Positions 22,650-34,769 of a DNA stretch of 64,000 nucleotides are shown one piece after another; the stretch's first letter is position 1, and every line of letters starts with the position of its first letter. This DNA comes from Whalleya microplaca (lineage: Eukaryota > Ascomycota > Sordariomycetes > Xylariales > Xylariaceae). The position numbers and the translations under genes were made by a program. The notes beneath the pieces are model-generated. The model was given only the letters and a program-made list of their open reading frames with translations, searched no databases and was not told the DNA's origin. The stretch is taken from contig MU385775.1 of assembly GCA_022497155.1 (NCBI GenBank), positions 124,001 through 188,000 of the forward strand. Direction: 5' to 3'.

Positions 22650-24364
22650 ATGGCTATTGCACTTGTCAGTACGCCCCGAGGCCTGCGAGCCACCGTCCTC
22701 CCCCTCACTTTTCTTGCCATTGTTCTCGTCTTCATAACTCTGTATCGTAACACTGGCAGCGATGAAGACTTTTTCAAGGGTCTCCCCATCATCAATGGCG
22801 GCAAGCCCGCGGATGGCCATGACAACCGCCGTCCGATAAACGATCACCCGCCTCCCAAATACAAGCCCGCGCCTACGTGGCTCGCCCCGACCGTCACTGA
22901 CCCTTTCCCTCTTCTGGCCACCGCGGCACCGCCGCCCATCCCAGAATACAATGTCCCCCGGCCTGGCCTACACCGCGAATACGGCCTCTCCTACATGCCT
23001 CCGCTTTTCATCGGTTTCACGCGTCAATGGCCAATGCTTCTGCAATGTGTCGTGGCATACATAACCGCCGGTTGGCCACCCGAGTCTATCTTCGTGGTCG
23101 AGAATACAGGCGTGCAAAACGCGAACGTCGAGGGCAAGCTTGGCCTGCAGAATCCCTTCTATCTGAACCATGGGACGCTACGCAAGTTGGGCGTCAATGT
23201 CATACAGACGCCCGTCTTGTTGACCTTCTCGCAAATGCAGAACTTCTTTCTGTTCACAGCACATGCTAGGAGCTGGCCATACTACTTCTACTCGCACCAG
23301 GAGTATGTATTCCCGAGAGACCCTTCCCTTTTCTTTTTCGAACCAGCTACGTCAGCCTAGACGGGATGAATTTAGAGTTCAAGCTTGAATTGATTGACAT
23401 TAGTGCTTACTAACTCTCACCCATGTACAGTGTGCTAGTTTTCTCCTTCGAGGATGGCCCCGATACCATGAAACGCCCTGGCGATAAGGACTGGTTCTTC
23501 TACGACGAGCAGGACGAGGCCGACGCGATGCGCCCTCCCGCCGCAGGCCAGGATGGATACCGTACCATATACGAGAATTGTCTCCGCGAGCTCAATCGCA
23601 CACTAGAGTACGAGGATCGTTGGGCTTTCCGGTGGTTTCAATACGACCATTTAACGCTGGTGAACAGAGGCGCCCTCGATGCTGTTGGCGGCTGGGACTC
23701 CTTGATGCCGTATTATGGGAGTGATTGCGACATGAATGCGAGGTTGGCAATGGATGGATGGACGATGAAGAGGCGGCGTGTAGGCATCATCAACGATGTC
23801 TCGACGATACTAGAAAACCTAGCCGTGCTATATCGCGATCCAAACATCAAACCCAGATTCATCGATCCGAACCCTGTTCCTATAGAGGATAAGCCCAAGG
23901 AAGAACCGGAGCAGCCTCCAAAGGATGAGCAGGAGAAGGAGAAGCCATCGGATGAGGAGACAGGAGAGGAGAATGAGAATATCAAAATTGAGAATGAGGA
24001 AGACAAATCGACCCAAAGGCGGAACGACAAGATCAAGGGTACCAACGGGATGGGCATTGCCAAAGCAGTGGAATATTTCCGTGAGCTTGTCAACGTGGGC
24101 AACGACATGGGGGCGTACAAGTACCGAGATAGCGACCACGTGCGCAACTCTTGGCAAAACAGCCAGCACGGCGGTGTCGGAGAGCCGTACTACTACAACT
24201 CGGAAGGATTCGCAGCCTCGTTCTGGATCCTCGCCGAGGCCGGCCGCGAGGTGTTCCGCCAGAAATGGGGACACCGCGATTGCGACCTGGTCGAGGGCAC
24301 GGCGCTGAAGCTGGAGGACCAATGGCTCGTTGAGAAAGACTGGGAGGATGAGACGGAAAAATAA
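22650..24364 (+). CDS. Type II membrane glycosyltransferase-like protein
   Basis: Two exons, 22650-23302 and 23431-24364; the 128-bp intron has donor GTATGT, a ttactaactc branch point and acceptor TACAG, giving 528 residues. A signal-anchor helix (about 15-32) follows a short cytoplasmic tail, then a proline-rich stem to about residue 105. The luminal part contains QWPMLLQCVVAYITAGWP, IFVVENTG and SHQDVLVF, and later GGWDSLMPYYGSDCDMNARL with a DCD at about 316-318, resembling a GT-A type nucleotide-sugar site. A highly charged K/E/D/P-rich insertion (about 369-415) splits the catalytic part. Probably a Golgi glycosyltransferase; donor and acceptor sugars unknown. Confidence 0.75.
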
Positions 24365-25297
24365 ACGTGTGGAGGAACCTGACTGGGTATAGGAGCGTTC
24401 TTTTGAACTCGAGGACCAGATGTATTGCACGATATGTCTGTCGATGTCAACATGCTGGATGTAATTGTACGTATACGGGGACGAGTAATGCATACCACGA
24501 TATAATACCCCTGGAGCACATTGTGGATCGATGGAATCTGGTAGCAAGACATGTACATATAACGGTGATCGGCTGGGGCTCATAGTAGAGAGCTATAGAG
24601 GTATTTGCTTTTATTATTTAGATGCTCGAGGGCCTAAAGATTTGGCGATAGAATTCTCAATAGCGTCCAATAGTTGTCAACTGGCACAATGGCTTCATAA
24701 ACACGAATTGACTTTCAGACGTCTTTGGTTCTCAAAACATTAAATAAGCTCTTGATTAACTCTTGTTAGTATAAGGGTCTGAGGTGAAGACTAGGTTGGC
24801 ATAGGCTCCTTATCACTCACCCAGTCTTGTCGGTAAACCCTCTTCCTCTGCGCAACAACTTTCCAATGGATAATGATTTACGAGACCCATTTTCGCTCGT
24901 TCATATAAATACCAGAAGAACCGTTATTTCTATGATGATAGTAGGGGCCGGTCTCACTCTATCTAATGACATAAATCTACATGAAAGGTAGGTACAAGTA
25001 GAACTCTATATAACTCTTGGCTCATATGCAATATCCCTGACCAAAACGAACCATGACATGAGGTAGTTGAAGTCTCAGCGCCGAGCTCATAGCCAGAACC
25101 CTTCTCAATTTCGACCTATGAGCCGCACTGCAAGCATGCTTCTTAGTAGTGCCTTAAAGCCATGCAAAACGCAATACTGACCTGGTCAATTGCTCTCCGA
25201 GTGGGCGAATGAAACCCGGGCAATCCCGCAGTCATCTAGTCCGCGGAACCACCAACATCTGGCCTAGTCTAAACCCATCGACCGACATCTCCACACC
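24365..25297. other. Convergent 3' flank, no gene seen
   Basis: This 930-bp stretch lies between the 3' ends of two convergent genes. It is AT-rich except close to the metallophosphoesterase. No RNA, repeat or coding sequence is supported. Confidence 0.4.
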
Positions 25298-26215
25298 TCA
25301 CCCGTACCGCCGCCACTGCGTCTCCGCCGACCCCGACTCCGGCGCCGCCGGCCCCGGCAGTATCTCGCGCAGGAGATCATTGATATCCTTGCCGGCGTTG
25401 CGCGCCTGCTCCCACTGGCGCGGGTAACCCAGGCTGCACTCCTCGAAGCGCACACCGTCCTTCCAGTCCGTGCGCGGCACGTGCAGGTGTCCGGACACCA
25501 CGACTTTCGCGGGAAACCGCGTGTGCCAGTCCGCGGTCCGCGTCGTCCCGCACCACAGGCTGAAGCGCGGCACGCGCGGGATGAACACCAGGTCCTCGCG
25601 CAGCGGCCAGTGGTTGATCAAGACGAGCGGGACCCCCGCGTGCGCGCGCACGGCGGCCTCGAGCTTCCGCGCCGCTTGGGATACGAGTAGCTCGCACCAC
25701 TCGTCTCGTGATGAGTACGGGTCCGGGTGCAGCAGGAACTCGTCCGTGGCTACGGTGTCGGCCTCCTCGGCCCACTTCAGCGCGTCCTCGCGCCGCACGT
25801 CTGCGGGCCGGAAGCTGTAATCGAAGAGCGTGAACAGGGGCGCCACGAGCACCTTACCCCCTTCCCCACCCCCGCCATCGTCGCCGTCGCCCTCCCACTC
25901 CCAAACCGCGAACTCGTCCTCCGGCGTGAGCACGCCGTGCCGCCGTGCGACGGCGACGCACTCGGCGTACTTGGCGGCGCCGCGCGCGGACCCGCGCGGC
26001 AGCGAGTACAGCTCGTGGTTCCCCGGGACCCACCAGACGGTCGCGAAGGCGCGAGCGGCGGCAGCGAAGGCGGACTCCAGGTGCGCGGGCGTCTCGCCCA
26101 CGTCGCCGGCGAGGATCAGGCCGTCGCCCGGGTGCGGGCGCAGGGCCGCCAGCGCCGTGCGGTTGGCCTCGTAGCCGAGGTGCAGGTCCGCGATCGCGTA
26201 GAGCTTCTTCACCAT
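25298..26215 (-). CDS. Metallophosphoesterase (calcineurin-like)
   Basis: Intronless 305-residue protein with the five family blocks in order: DLH (Asp10, His12), GDV (Asp38), GNHE (Asn66, His67), an NHWP histidine and GHLH near the C-terminus. These bind two metal ions and hydrolyse phosphomonoesters or diesters. An acidic glycine-rich insertion (GDGDDGGGGEGG) lies near residue 110. No signal peptide or membrane segment is seen, so it is probably cytosolic; the substrate is unknown. The gene is far more GC-rich than its neighbours and its alanine/arginine-rich composition resembles actinobacterial homologues, which may mean old transfer or merely strong GC3 bias. Open frames on the opposite strand are by-products of this bias. 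Confidence 0.9.
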   Translation of the reverse strand: MVKKLYAIADLHLGYEANRTALAALRPHPGDGLILAGDVGETPAHLESAFAAAARAFATVWWVPGNHELYSLPRGSARGAAKYAECVAVARRHGVLTPEDEFAVWEWEGDGDDGGGGEGGKVLVAPLFTLFDYSFRPADVRREDALKWAEEADTVATDEFLLHPDPYSSRDEWCELLVSQAARKLEAAVRAHAGVPLVLINHWPLREDLVFIPRVPRFSLWCGTTRTADWHTRFPAKVVVSGHLHVPRTDWKDGVRFEECSLGYPRQWEQARNAGKDINDLLREILPGPAAPESGSAETQWRRYG

Positions 26216-27765
26216 GGTGGGACGGACGGGCCTGTCTGTTGGTTGATAAGGTAGGAGAGGTGCCTACGGGAGGACCGCTGGTGATATTGGCATTGTTTGC
26301 GGTCGGAGCTGAGCTGCGCTTATGTGATGGAAGTAAGCGGGTTGACGTAAGGCTGGCTGGCTGGCTGGTTTGCTGGTCGAGTGTATGGATGGATGTAGGT
26401 GGACGGCGTGGTATTGCTAAATGGACGGTCTGCTAACCTGATTGGGGAGGTGTCAGACGATCAGCCAGTCGGGTACTGTGTATCTTTGATTACGTAGGTA
26501 TGGGATGTAATTCCAATTATTGTTGTATCACGCTGATTATAATAAGATATTGTTAATGTAAGTACATAAAGCTGTTCCCAAGTGGTCATGCTGAGATTAG
26601 TTCACAGCAGTCCGTACTAATAAATATAACTCTACTTACTTAGAGGCTTGATAACTTTGGTGGGGCAAAACCAGTTATAGGGTTTCGTTATGAAGGAAGA
26701 ATAATTCGACGATACACTTCTTATCATATATAGACTCTCTTTTCTTGCCTATTTTATGTGTGTCCTGGAAGAAATTTTATAATTAAGTTATCGATCGTTA
26801 GGGAATGTCTATGGGCATAACAAGTTTTATTTACCTATCGTCTGCGTATGAAGCTGTGCTCAGAAGACTCCTGTCAGGTGAAGATATGTTTAATGCCATA
26901 GTACTAGACTCCCTGGGGGCCCTGATTCATTGCCTTTTTTCTTGGCTTATTGGTAGGTGTGCTTCTGAACAAACCTCAGCTTCTAAATGCTGATACACTC
27001 CTAGAGTTCAAGCAGTTTCGTGATGCAAATCACTACTAAACCACGGCCATATTTGGGGCTAAAGTGAGGACAATGGTGACCATATAACGGTGAACACTAC
27101 TGCTCTCAATTGAAGAATCAGCAATATATCTGAAGGTGGTATGGAGAAGTTGATTGTGTACTCCGAGTAGCATCGGTGCTTCCAACAGGTAACACAATTG
27201 CGTAAACCAAGTTATAGACCAATATGTCGAGGTTGAAGCAAATATCGGGTTAAGTAGGACCATATTGATTTCTTGGCAGAGCACTAATTGAAGAACGTAT
27301 GGGTCTTCTCCTATTTACGCCCTTTGGGCGTGTTTCGGCGTTCAGACAACACATGTACGCCGGGACTACGCTTATCCCCGGAGGTATAATGCTAACACCA
27401 AGTATCCCGGCTCGTACTTATTCTGGTGCAGTCGGGATTATCTATGCTAAGTACTACACCATATGTAAAATCCGAACAAGCCCCCGATACTATATTGATA
27501 TGAATAGGAGTTTATTATCCAATGAACTGATAGAACAGGGAAGATAGAGTGATGGCCTGGAATAGCTACTCCTTCATTAGTCTCTATCATAGAGAAAATA
27601 AAAGCGACAAGCCAACTGTATAAAAGCGCAAGTGCACCTCAGTGTAGTCCTCTAACCGGTTTCCTGTAACAAAGCCACCTCTTGTTGTATCTGTTGTACC
27701 TCAACAAATTAACGTGAGCCCTTCTATCCGCGTCGTTTCCGCACCTGAACAACGAACTATACACA
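26216..27765. other. Intergenic region between divergent genes
   Basis: 1.55 kb between the metallophosphoesterase (minus) and the dehydrogenase (plus). A (ggct)n-like run lies near 26351-26370. From about 26500 the sequence is AT-rich. Open frames at 26805-26993 and 27299-27547 lack motifs. A tataaaag-type TATA box at about 27619 fits the dehydrogenase promoter. Confidence 0.45.
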
Positions 27766-28782
27766 ATGGCAGCCATTGTTCCCTTCACCAAGGCCAAGCA
27801 GAAGCTTACTTGGCTTATTACGGGCTGCTCATCCGGATTTGGCTTGTCGCTAGTGCGTATCGCCCAGGCTGGCGGCCACAAAGTCATTGCGACTTCGCGA
27901 AATCCATCCAAGACTCCAGATCTCGTCAAAGAGATCGAATCGAATGGCGGCAGATGGATGCAGCTAGACGTCGACAGCGCTACTAGTGGCAAGCTAGTCG
28001 ATGAGCTGGAACAGTCTGGAGAAGAGATCGACGTCCTCATTAACAATGCCGGCTACTCCATCTACTCCCCTATAGAGACCATTACGGAAGAGGAACTACG
28101 TTCTCAGATGGAGACCATGTACTTTGGACCGTTGCGCTTAATCCGCGCCGTTTTACCGCATCAACGCAAACGCAAGTTCGGCATCATCGTCAATTTCAGC
28201 AGTGGTGCCGCCCTGGAGGCCCAGGGAAGCATGGGTGCCTACGCTGGAGCCAAAGGAGGCTTGGATGGTATGTGGAGTCTCCGTTTTTATCCTGTTGATC
28301 TAAGGTCATCTCTGGATCTTATAATAGGATCTACTTTGTCCCGCATAGAGCATGCTTCTACTTAGACGAGCTGAAAACTAACTTAAGTATATAAAGCTCT
28401 CACCAAGGTCCTTGCCAAGGAGGTTGCCCCTTTCAACATCCGGGTGTTGACCGTCATTCTTGGAACTTTCAACACCGAATTTATGAATGTCTACGTATTT
28501 GGTAAAACAGCCCTTCCAGAAGAGTATAAAGGAACTGTTGCCGGACAGATTATGTCATACATCGACGCCGGAAAGATTATTCCTAATGGTGATAAGGAGA
28601 AGGCTATGAAGGCTGTCTACCAGCTTGTTGTCGGCGAAGGCTTTGGTGCCGGAAAAGAAGCCGAGAAGATCCTCCCGCTTGGTAGTGACATGACGACCCG
28701 GATCACGCTGGTGCAAGACCAACTGGAACACGCTAAAGAGATCTTCGGCGACGTCACCAACAATGTCCACGTTGACAAATGA
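27766..28782 (+). CDS. Short-chain dehydrogenase/reductase (SDR)
   Basis: Two exons, 27766-28267 and 28397-28782, with a 129-bp GT-AG intron, giving 295 residues in phase. Classical SDR features are present: the Rossmann motif TGCSSGFG (residues 19-26), an Arg at the end of the second strand (ATSRNPSK) that favours NADP(H), NNAG, and the catalytic Ser (about 146), Tyr159 and Lys163 (YAGAK). The intron falls right after the active-site helix. The C-terminal part is longer than minimal SDRs, as in ketoreductases acting on lipids, steroids or polyketides. The substrate cannot be inferred. No targeting signal is seen, so it is likely cytosolic. Confidence 0.92.
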
Positions 28783-30513
28783 TTCACGATTTGGGTGTCC
28801 ATCAGTATAGCCCTATTATGGGCGCTGAAAGTCGCGTGATGATCAGTTTAGTTCAGCGAATTAGTGTTTTAGATTGATGGGGTACTGATGGACTAACATA
28901 AGCTAATAGAGTTCGTGCTCGGTAGCTAAATATTCCTAAATATGAACTTAAGGGGCTAGAATGCTCCCATGCACTAGTTGTTAAGCTATGCCTCGATGAT
29001 GCCTTGCGCAGCGAGCGGAGGTACTAAATGATAATGATAGCTCTATGTATCGCCCGAAAATTTCCTTGGGCAGTGATAGAAACGTTGCAATCAAAGCCTC
29101 GTGGAAATTGAGTATTCGGATACTGCAAGGGTATCAACAAAGCCTTGGGCATACCCCGGATAAGTTGAAACCACTGACTAGAAGGCTGAGATGCAGTGGG
29201 ACACTTAAGACTAGAGCCGTTTATATAATGATATACACCGGTAAACTTTAATGGAGTGTGCAAACAAAGCAAGCTGGTGGCATAATATGGGTTTCCATTC
29301 TATCACGTATCCTCAGGAATTACGAGGGCGTTGCTTTTCCTTCCTGATAACAGATAAGGATGATGTTGTTACCATTGCATAAATAGAATACATAGACTAC
29401 CATTCAGCAACAAGTATTCCAAGCCTTCTACAAGACTTCATATCCAGTACAGGCCGGTTATCTAATAGCATAATAGTTAATTCATTGCTTTGCATCCTGA
29501 TGAAAAGCTCTCAAGCCTTGACGATATATTGTTCTTCAGGTTGCATTGTATTGGTGTTTTATGATTGGCTTTTGCATCATGATCAAGTTTTACGCAGTTG
29601 TCTAGACCCTCTCGTCCATTGGAAGGGAATATAAAGTTTGACGGACAATGATGGTATAAGTTTATTACGTAGGAAATTCTCTGCCATGTCGTAAATCTCG
29701 TGGTGCACGATTAAGTGATCGCCATATTGGTCATTTAGTAGGTCTGCTGCTTTCTTCTATTCTTCAAGCTAAGCTTTGCCAGTCTGCCTTGCAGGTTGGC
29801 GGCATGAAGTTCCCAGAACAATCCGTCTTGAAACGGGAAGATTCCCACCCCCAAAACGAACTCTTACACCCCTTTTAATCGTCCCCTAGTATGCAAGAGA
29901 CATTTTTGTAAAGTTTTATAACACATGCGAGCTCTATATCTATCAGGTCTTCTATTTAAAGAAATTTGTCTGAATTTATTGTCAACGTTCAAAGCTTATC
30001 TACTATACTACACCCACACTTGCTTGAGATCACTATGTCGTAGCGTCCCATTCGGCCAGGAGAAGTCATAGATGCCAATTAATTGTGAACTTTACCCCAT
30101 TTACTAGCTAGTGCATTTCTAGTACATGTATCGCTTGACCTTTTATACCGAAAAATGCCGTCTGATTGATTCCTAATCACTATCAGATCTCGGATGCCGA
30201 GGAGCCGTTGCGAGGCACATTCCATATGACACATGTGGCAAGACCACCACGTCGACTAGTTCTAACACAGTTAAAAGACATGGTCACTGTGCGGTAGCGC
30301 TCCCGTTCGTGGATCTGGTGCTTGTTTCTTGATAATATGAACCCCTGCCTGGCATCATCTGATCAAGCAGCTGGAAAAGAGATCTCAAGCGCAAACGTTA
30401 TTTATCTAGCAATATTACAAGACGCTGGGTATTCTCCCGAGATGCTACAAAAACCCTTTTTTTGCTCTCTCCTCTCGGTTTGCTTGTAGTTTTGTCAGCG
30501 TTGACACTCCGTC
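28783..30513. other. Intergenic region, no supported gene
   Basis: 1.7 kb, AT-rich, stop-dense on both strands. The right end should hold the promoter of the PTH11-like gene; a CT-rich tract (ctctcctctcgg) lies about 45 nt before its ATG. Confidence 0.4.
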
Positions 30514-32093
30514 ATGAATCGCAGCAATGGCGACTCGGCAGCCCATAACGCGGACTTCTCTATCAACAATCTCCCTCCAGGTTCCAAGGGAGAGCTTATA
30601 GCAAACCTGAATATTGTCCTGATCGCTGTATCAACAACACTTCTAACTCTCAAGCTCTATGTTAGGGGTCTGATGTTCAAGACGCTAGGAATAGATGATT
30701 TACTCATGACAATAGCATTAGTATGTCATCTGGAAAAGCTATACCTGTTAACGAAACTGATTGAATTTATAGGGATTCTTGATAACTCTATCATCTTTGG
30801 AGATCGCCAGTATGTAATAGCCAGACCTCCTCAAGGCCCACAGGCCGCGACGCTGACATTATTTTACTGCAGACGTGGGTAATGGATCAGGCACACATAT
30901 GGACCAGGTCCCTCCAGAAAAGCTATCGAGATTCTTTGCCGTAAGAAACTGTTCTAGTACAGTGAATGGAGTACACTAAAGTGCTGACACAATTCAGTTC
31001 TTGACGACCCAAAAACTGATTTTCGTCGTATCTATCGGGATTGTCAGAGCATCTATCGCGGCATTCTACCCTCGTCTTAGCCATGACAGCAAGTCTTTCC
31101 CGAATCAACGCTTCTAATAATGGTTGTATTCTAACGGTGTGCCTCATAGGATGGTTTCTACGGGCTATCTATGCTGTCATATTTGTTATTTTCGCCATAA
31201 CTCTGAGTGTATTCTGCTTCTTGTTGACGGAATGCAAGAATGTACAGTAAGTCCTATTTTACGCCTATGCACTAAATATACGCGAGGCGGGCGAACTAAT
31301 AAGCGGTTTTTCCAGTGATCTTTGGAACGTCGGTGCCCCGGATTGCAAACCAAAATCGCTCGAAGCTGCACCGATATGGGCCCTCAGTGTTGTAGGAATA
31401 GCTGTCGACATCGCACTCATCGTACTGCCGATATGGGTCATTGCTTTAAAGATGAAATTATGTGCAAAGACCATTCAGGTTGTCATGGTTTTCTGTCTTG
31501 GTATATTTGCCGTAATAATAGGAATTGTGCGATTGGGAATCATTGTCAATACGGATTTTACGACCGACACGTGAGTAACTCATCCTCAAACTCCCCTATT
31601 ATGCGAGCTCCAGGGTTTTGATTTACAAACACAACAGGCTGCTAATACCCAAGATAGCACATATAAAATGAGCCGCGTAGCGCCCTGGACTGACCTCGAA
31701 GGTCATGTTGGGTTGTGGACAGGGTGCTTCCCAGCGCTACAGCCACTAATACGTCTGGCGAGAACCAAACTGGATATGACATTATCGCTACGTAGCACAC
31801 GTAAGCGAAACCAATCTAAAAATTCCTCGAGCCAGAGCCAAAGCCAGAGCTTAGGTTCTACCACCTTCAGCTATGTCAAGAAAACCGAAAGTATAGGTCA
31901 CACCACCGTGTGTGAGGCGGGAAGCAGTGACAACGGTCCACAGGAGGTGAACGTCGAGTTACGTGATGTAGAAGCTGGACGGAGCGAAACGGCGAGCACG
32001 CCACCGGGTACTATTTATAGGAGAACAGATGTCTGGGTACATGTTGGGGGATCGGTGCCGCCAGGGCAGCCGACGAATCGACAGTCAATTTGA
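30514..32093 (+). pseudogene. PTH11-like rhodopsin-domain membrane protein with a one-base frameshift
   Basis: Six exons can be placed: 30514-30720, 30773-30809, 30873-30940, 30998-31246, 31316-31570 and 31658-32093, all with GT-AG borders. The product shows the fungal rhodopsin-domain (PTH11-like) pattern: LNIVLIAVSTTLLTLKLYVR, GIDDLLMTIAL, GNGSGTHMDQVPPEKL, several TM helices, then [22 protein letters not shown] and a polar S/T-rich tail. The summed exon length is 1252, one base over a multiple of three. Within exon 4 the upstream frame (FLTTQKLIFVVSIG...) meets TAATAA at about 31115, while the frame one base on is open from 31041 and continues the helix pattern. This is a one-base insertion, a two-base deletion or an assembly error. 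If intact it would be about 416 residues, a plasma-membrane receptor-like protein. Confidence 0.75.
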
Positions 32094-32685
32094 AGGGTCG
32101 TATCGTCTATTGGTAACTTGTCGAGACGTTTGAACTGTTCAAATAAAGGCATTCTATGAGTGTTATGATAGTTGCTATGATAGTTGTTATGAACAAAGCA
32201 TCTTCACTAGAGCCACTAGGGCGTTGCGCTGCTTATGTAGCCACAGGGGTGTGGCGTCAAGCTGCCACCCATTAATTAAGCTAACCATATTTTGCTAGCA
32301 AGACTGAGTACCTAGCTCAACTCTTCCAATACGATTTCTGCATATTTCCGTTTTGTTGGAATGTAGGGTTGAAGAAATTGACGGGTTCCAGGTTCAGCTA
32401 TTCTAGAGTAGTGGAAGGCTTGCTATATAGATACCATACTACTAGATGCCTTGTACTATATCAGTCCTTGACCCTCAATTCAACACGTTAGAGGTGATGG
32501 TACTCTGTCGTAACCAAGTCTGTTTGATTGAGACATTTCAAACTCGACGGATTTTTCTATTACTTTCCTCTTACATTTAGAGCATGTACATATCGGCTTT
32601 TGCCTCCCTTCTATTCCGTAGAGGGCATTTATCTGTCTGTCCCTGTGGTGTATTAGCAATATGAACTGGCTGCGAATCTCTCCAC
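32094..32685. other. Convergent 3' flank with a short tandem repeat
   Basis: About 590 bp between two convergent genes. A 12-bp tandem repeat (tgttatgatagt and a variant) lies near 32160-32193. No gene is supported; the open frame at 32480-32746 overlaps the downstream gene in another frame. Confidence 0.45.
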
Positions 32686-34769
32686 TCACCCTTTGAATGA
32701 ACCACTGAACTCCTTTGAAGAGTATTTCTCGGGGTTCTTCCACCACATCGTGAATGCTATGACCCTAGTAACTAGATACCACCAAGCATATTTGATAACT
32801 GTTTGGAAGTGTGCCATTAGATCTCGAAAGTATGGCTTTCTGTCAAAGGGCCATATCTCGTCGAAATATGTTTGTTTACGTTCCTCATAGTCGTACTGGA
32901 TTATATGTAGAACTTTCATGTAAGCCCTACATACACCAGTCACGATGATATTGCTGAGGAAAACGATGGTGCCAGTTAATAGAACAAGTAACGCAGCTAC
33001 CCAAGGAGCCCAAGAACCAACAGCATCGGAACGTTCACTGGTGGGGATCGTCCCGAGAAAAAACTCGCCCATGATAACCGAGAGGACAAATATCACAGGC
33101 GAAAGGACCAGACCCAAAATGGCAAATACATAATATATCCCTGCAACTACCTTTGCACACACCCGGCGTATGTGGCGGTACATTGTGGTCGTATCATGAG
33201 GCTCCTGTAACCCAAGCTTCTTCAGAATGGCGTCTTGCCGTTGTCCTTTGAACAGTGTCATGATGATGTCTCTGAAAGTCGCATTCGCAAATCTGAAAAC
33301 GATATTGCGAACAGATTCGGGGTTAGAATCCACACAAAGGAATGCTAGTATAACCTGAATTAATGCAAAAATCCAGAGGAATGCCACGGTATATGAAAGG
33401 TTGCGTGCCACACCGCTTAATTGAGTATAACTCGTATCTCTATAGTCGAACCTTCCAGCAGCTCTGTAGAGAAGCATGGCGGCCATTCCCTGGCTTGCTC
33501 TAAGCGGCGCTTTTGGGCTCACTAAACTGCAGTAGTCGACGCAATCACAAGATATATAGTCTTCGAGAGTCACCATGGCTGCGAAGGCAGATGTGCCTGG
33601 GAAAGGGGTTTCCGGGCAATTCCGCTGGCAGACTGCGAATGACTGTACTTCGTCTACCCACCAAAACCTCGACCATCTCATAACAAGAATACAGACGATG
33701 ATAAAACTGACGATGATAAGTATAGACCAGAGAACCATTATAGATTTACTCTGATTGACTTTGAACGATTGTGACCAATATAGCATCGGTATGAGCATAA
33801 TAGCTGATGTAGCGACTACGGGTGCAATCCCCCAAAAGTCGATGTCCCCAAACTCCGTCGCGGTCTCGATATTGCTTTCTATTATTCCATCAGGGGTCCG
33901 TCGTATACCGAAGTCGTAGAATCCGAGTAAGACGAAAAGATGAATGCATGCTGTCGCTGAATAGGACATGACTACGCCAAGGGCTGCCTCGGCAATTTTG
34001 GTGCGATGCCGGAATAGTATTGCGAAGATGACGAGGCAGTAGAACAGCACTCGAGGTAGATGGTCGTATTGTCCACTCAGAGGATATCCACAATTGACCC
34101 AGAGGAGTTTTGTATTTGGATCGATCACATGCGTCAAGGCGGAAAACCGCAGAAACAAGCTTTGCCCTGCGCTATATACAACGAGGTGTTAGTAGACATT
34201 ATCTGTACTTGATATTGGAAGTATCTATTCCTAGATTTATCTCATAAAGAGAAGTATAGCCCTGTAAACGACCTAAAATAGGAACAGTGCGGTGACAGGA
34301 AGGATTGTCAGGAAAACCTACTCCTCGAAATTAAGATTTACTGTATGATTTGGAAAGAAGGTAATATTATCCCCAGGGTCGCCGGATGCCTTAGGATAAA
34401 GGTGTGAATTGTCCCATAATGACCCATTCCGGACCATAGAAAAATTGAGAAAAGCACCTTGTGAAGCCATGCCCTTGAGGACTAAAGTATGATTCTGGGT
34501 CAAATCTTTGACAAGGGTAAGGTCATGCGAAACGCCGAGATACAAAGCTACACAGAAAAGTACTACCTAAGATTTCAGAAGACCCTTTTGTTCCTACTTA
34601 TAATAAGCAGACTTATGTCCAGTGGCTTCTCCAATGAGGCTCTGACAGTTGGGCGCAGATCTCGTATTTCGCCCCCGTCATATTTGCTCGGTCTATTATA
34701 TGTAGGCAAACCTAAGCATTATAATGCTACCACCATGCATACCGAACACCAGCATTGCTTGAAACTCAT
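32686..34769 (-). CDS. Large multi-TM fungal membrane protein, function unknown
   Basis: Three exons fit: 34769-34743 (27 nt), 34566-34322 and 34171-32686; introns 176 and 150 bp, the second with a tactaacacc branch point; 585 residues in phase. The tiny first exon joined to exon 2 gives a cleavable-looking signal (MSFKQCWCSVVLFCVALYLG). A luminal part with several N-x-T/S sites follows, then at least eight hydrophobic helices, among them LPRVLFYCLVIFAILF, IMVLWSILIIVSFIIVCILV and VAALLVLLTGTIVFLSNIIV. A cysteine-rich loop (CQRNCPETP...CDCVDYC) sits mid-protein. A TATAAA lies at 34849-34854, about 80 nt upstream. I recognise no named domain. The first exon is the least certain part. Confidence 0.7.

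Noticed and set aside
22560..22847. Minus-strand frame with MYMYMY repeats
   Set aside because: It is the translation of the catata microsatellite plus the antisense of the glycosyltransferase start.
25470..26436. Several long open frames on the plus strand opposite the metallophosphoesterase
   Set aside because: They are mirror frames of a very GC-rich gene, rich in Arg/Ala/Pro and without motifs.
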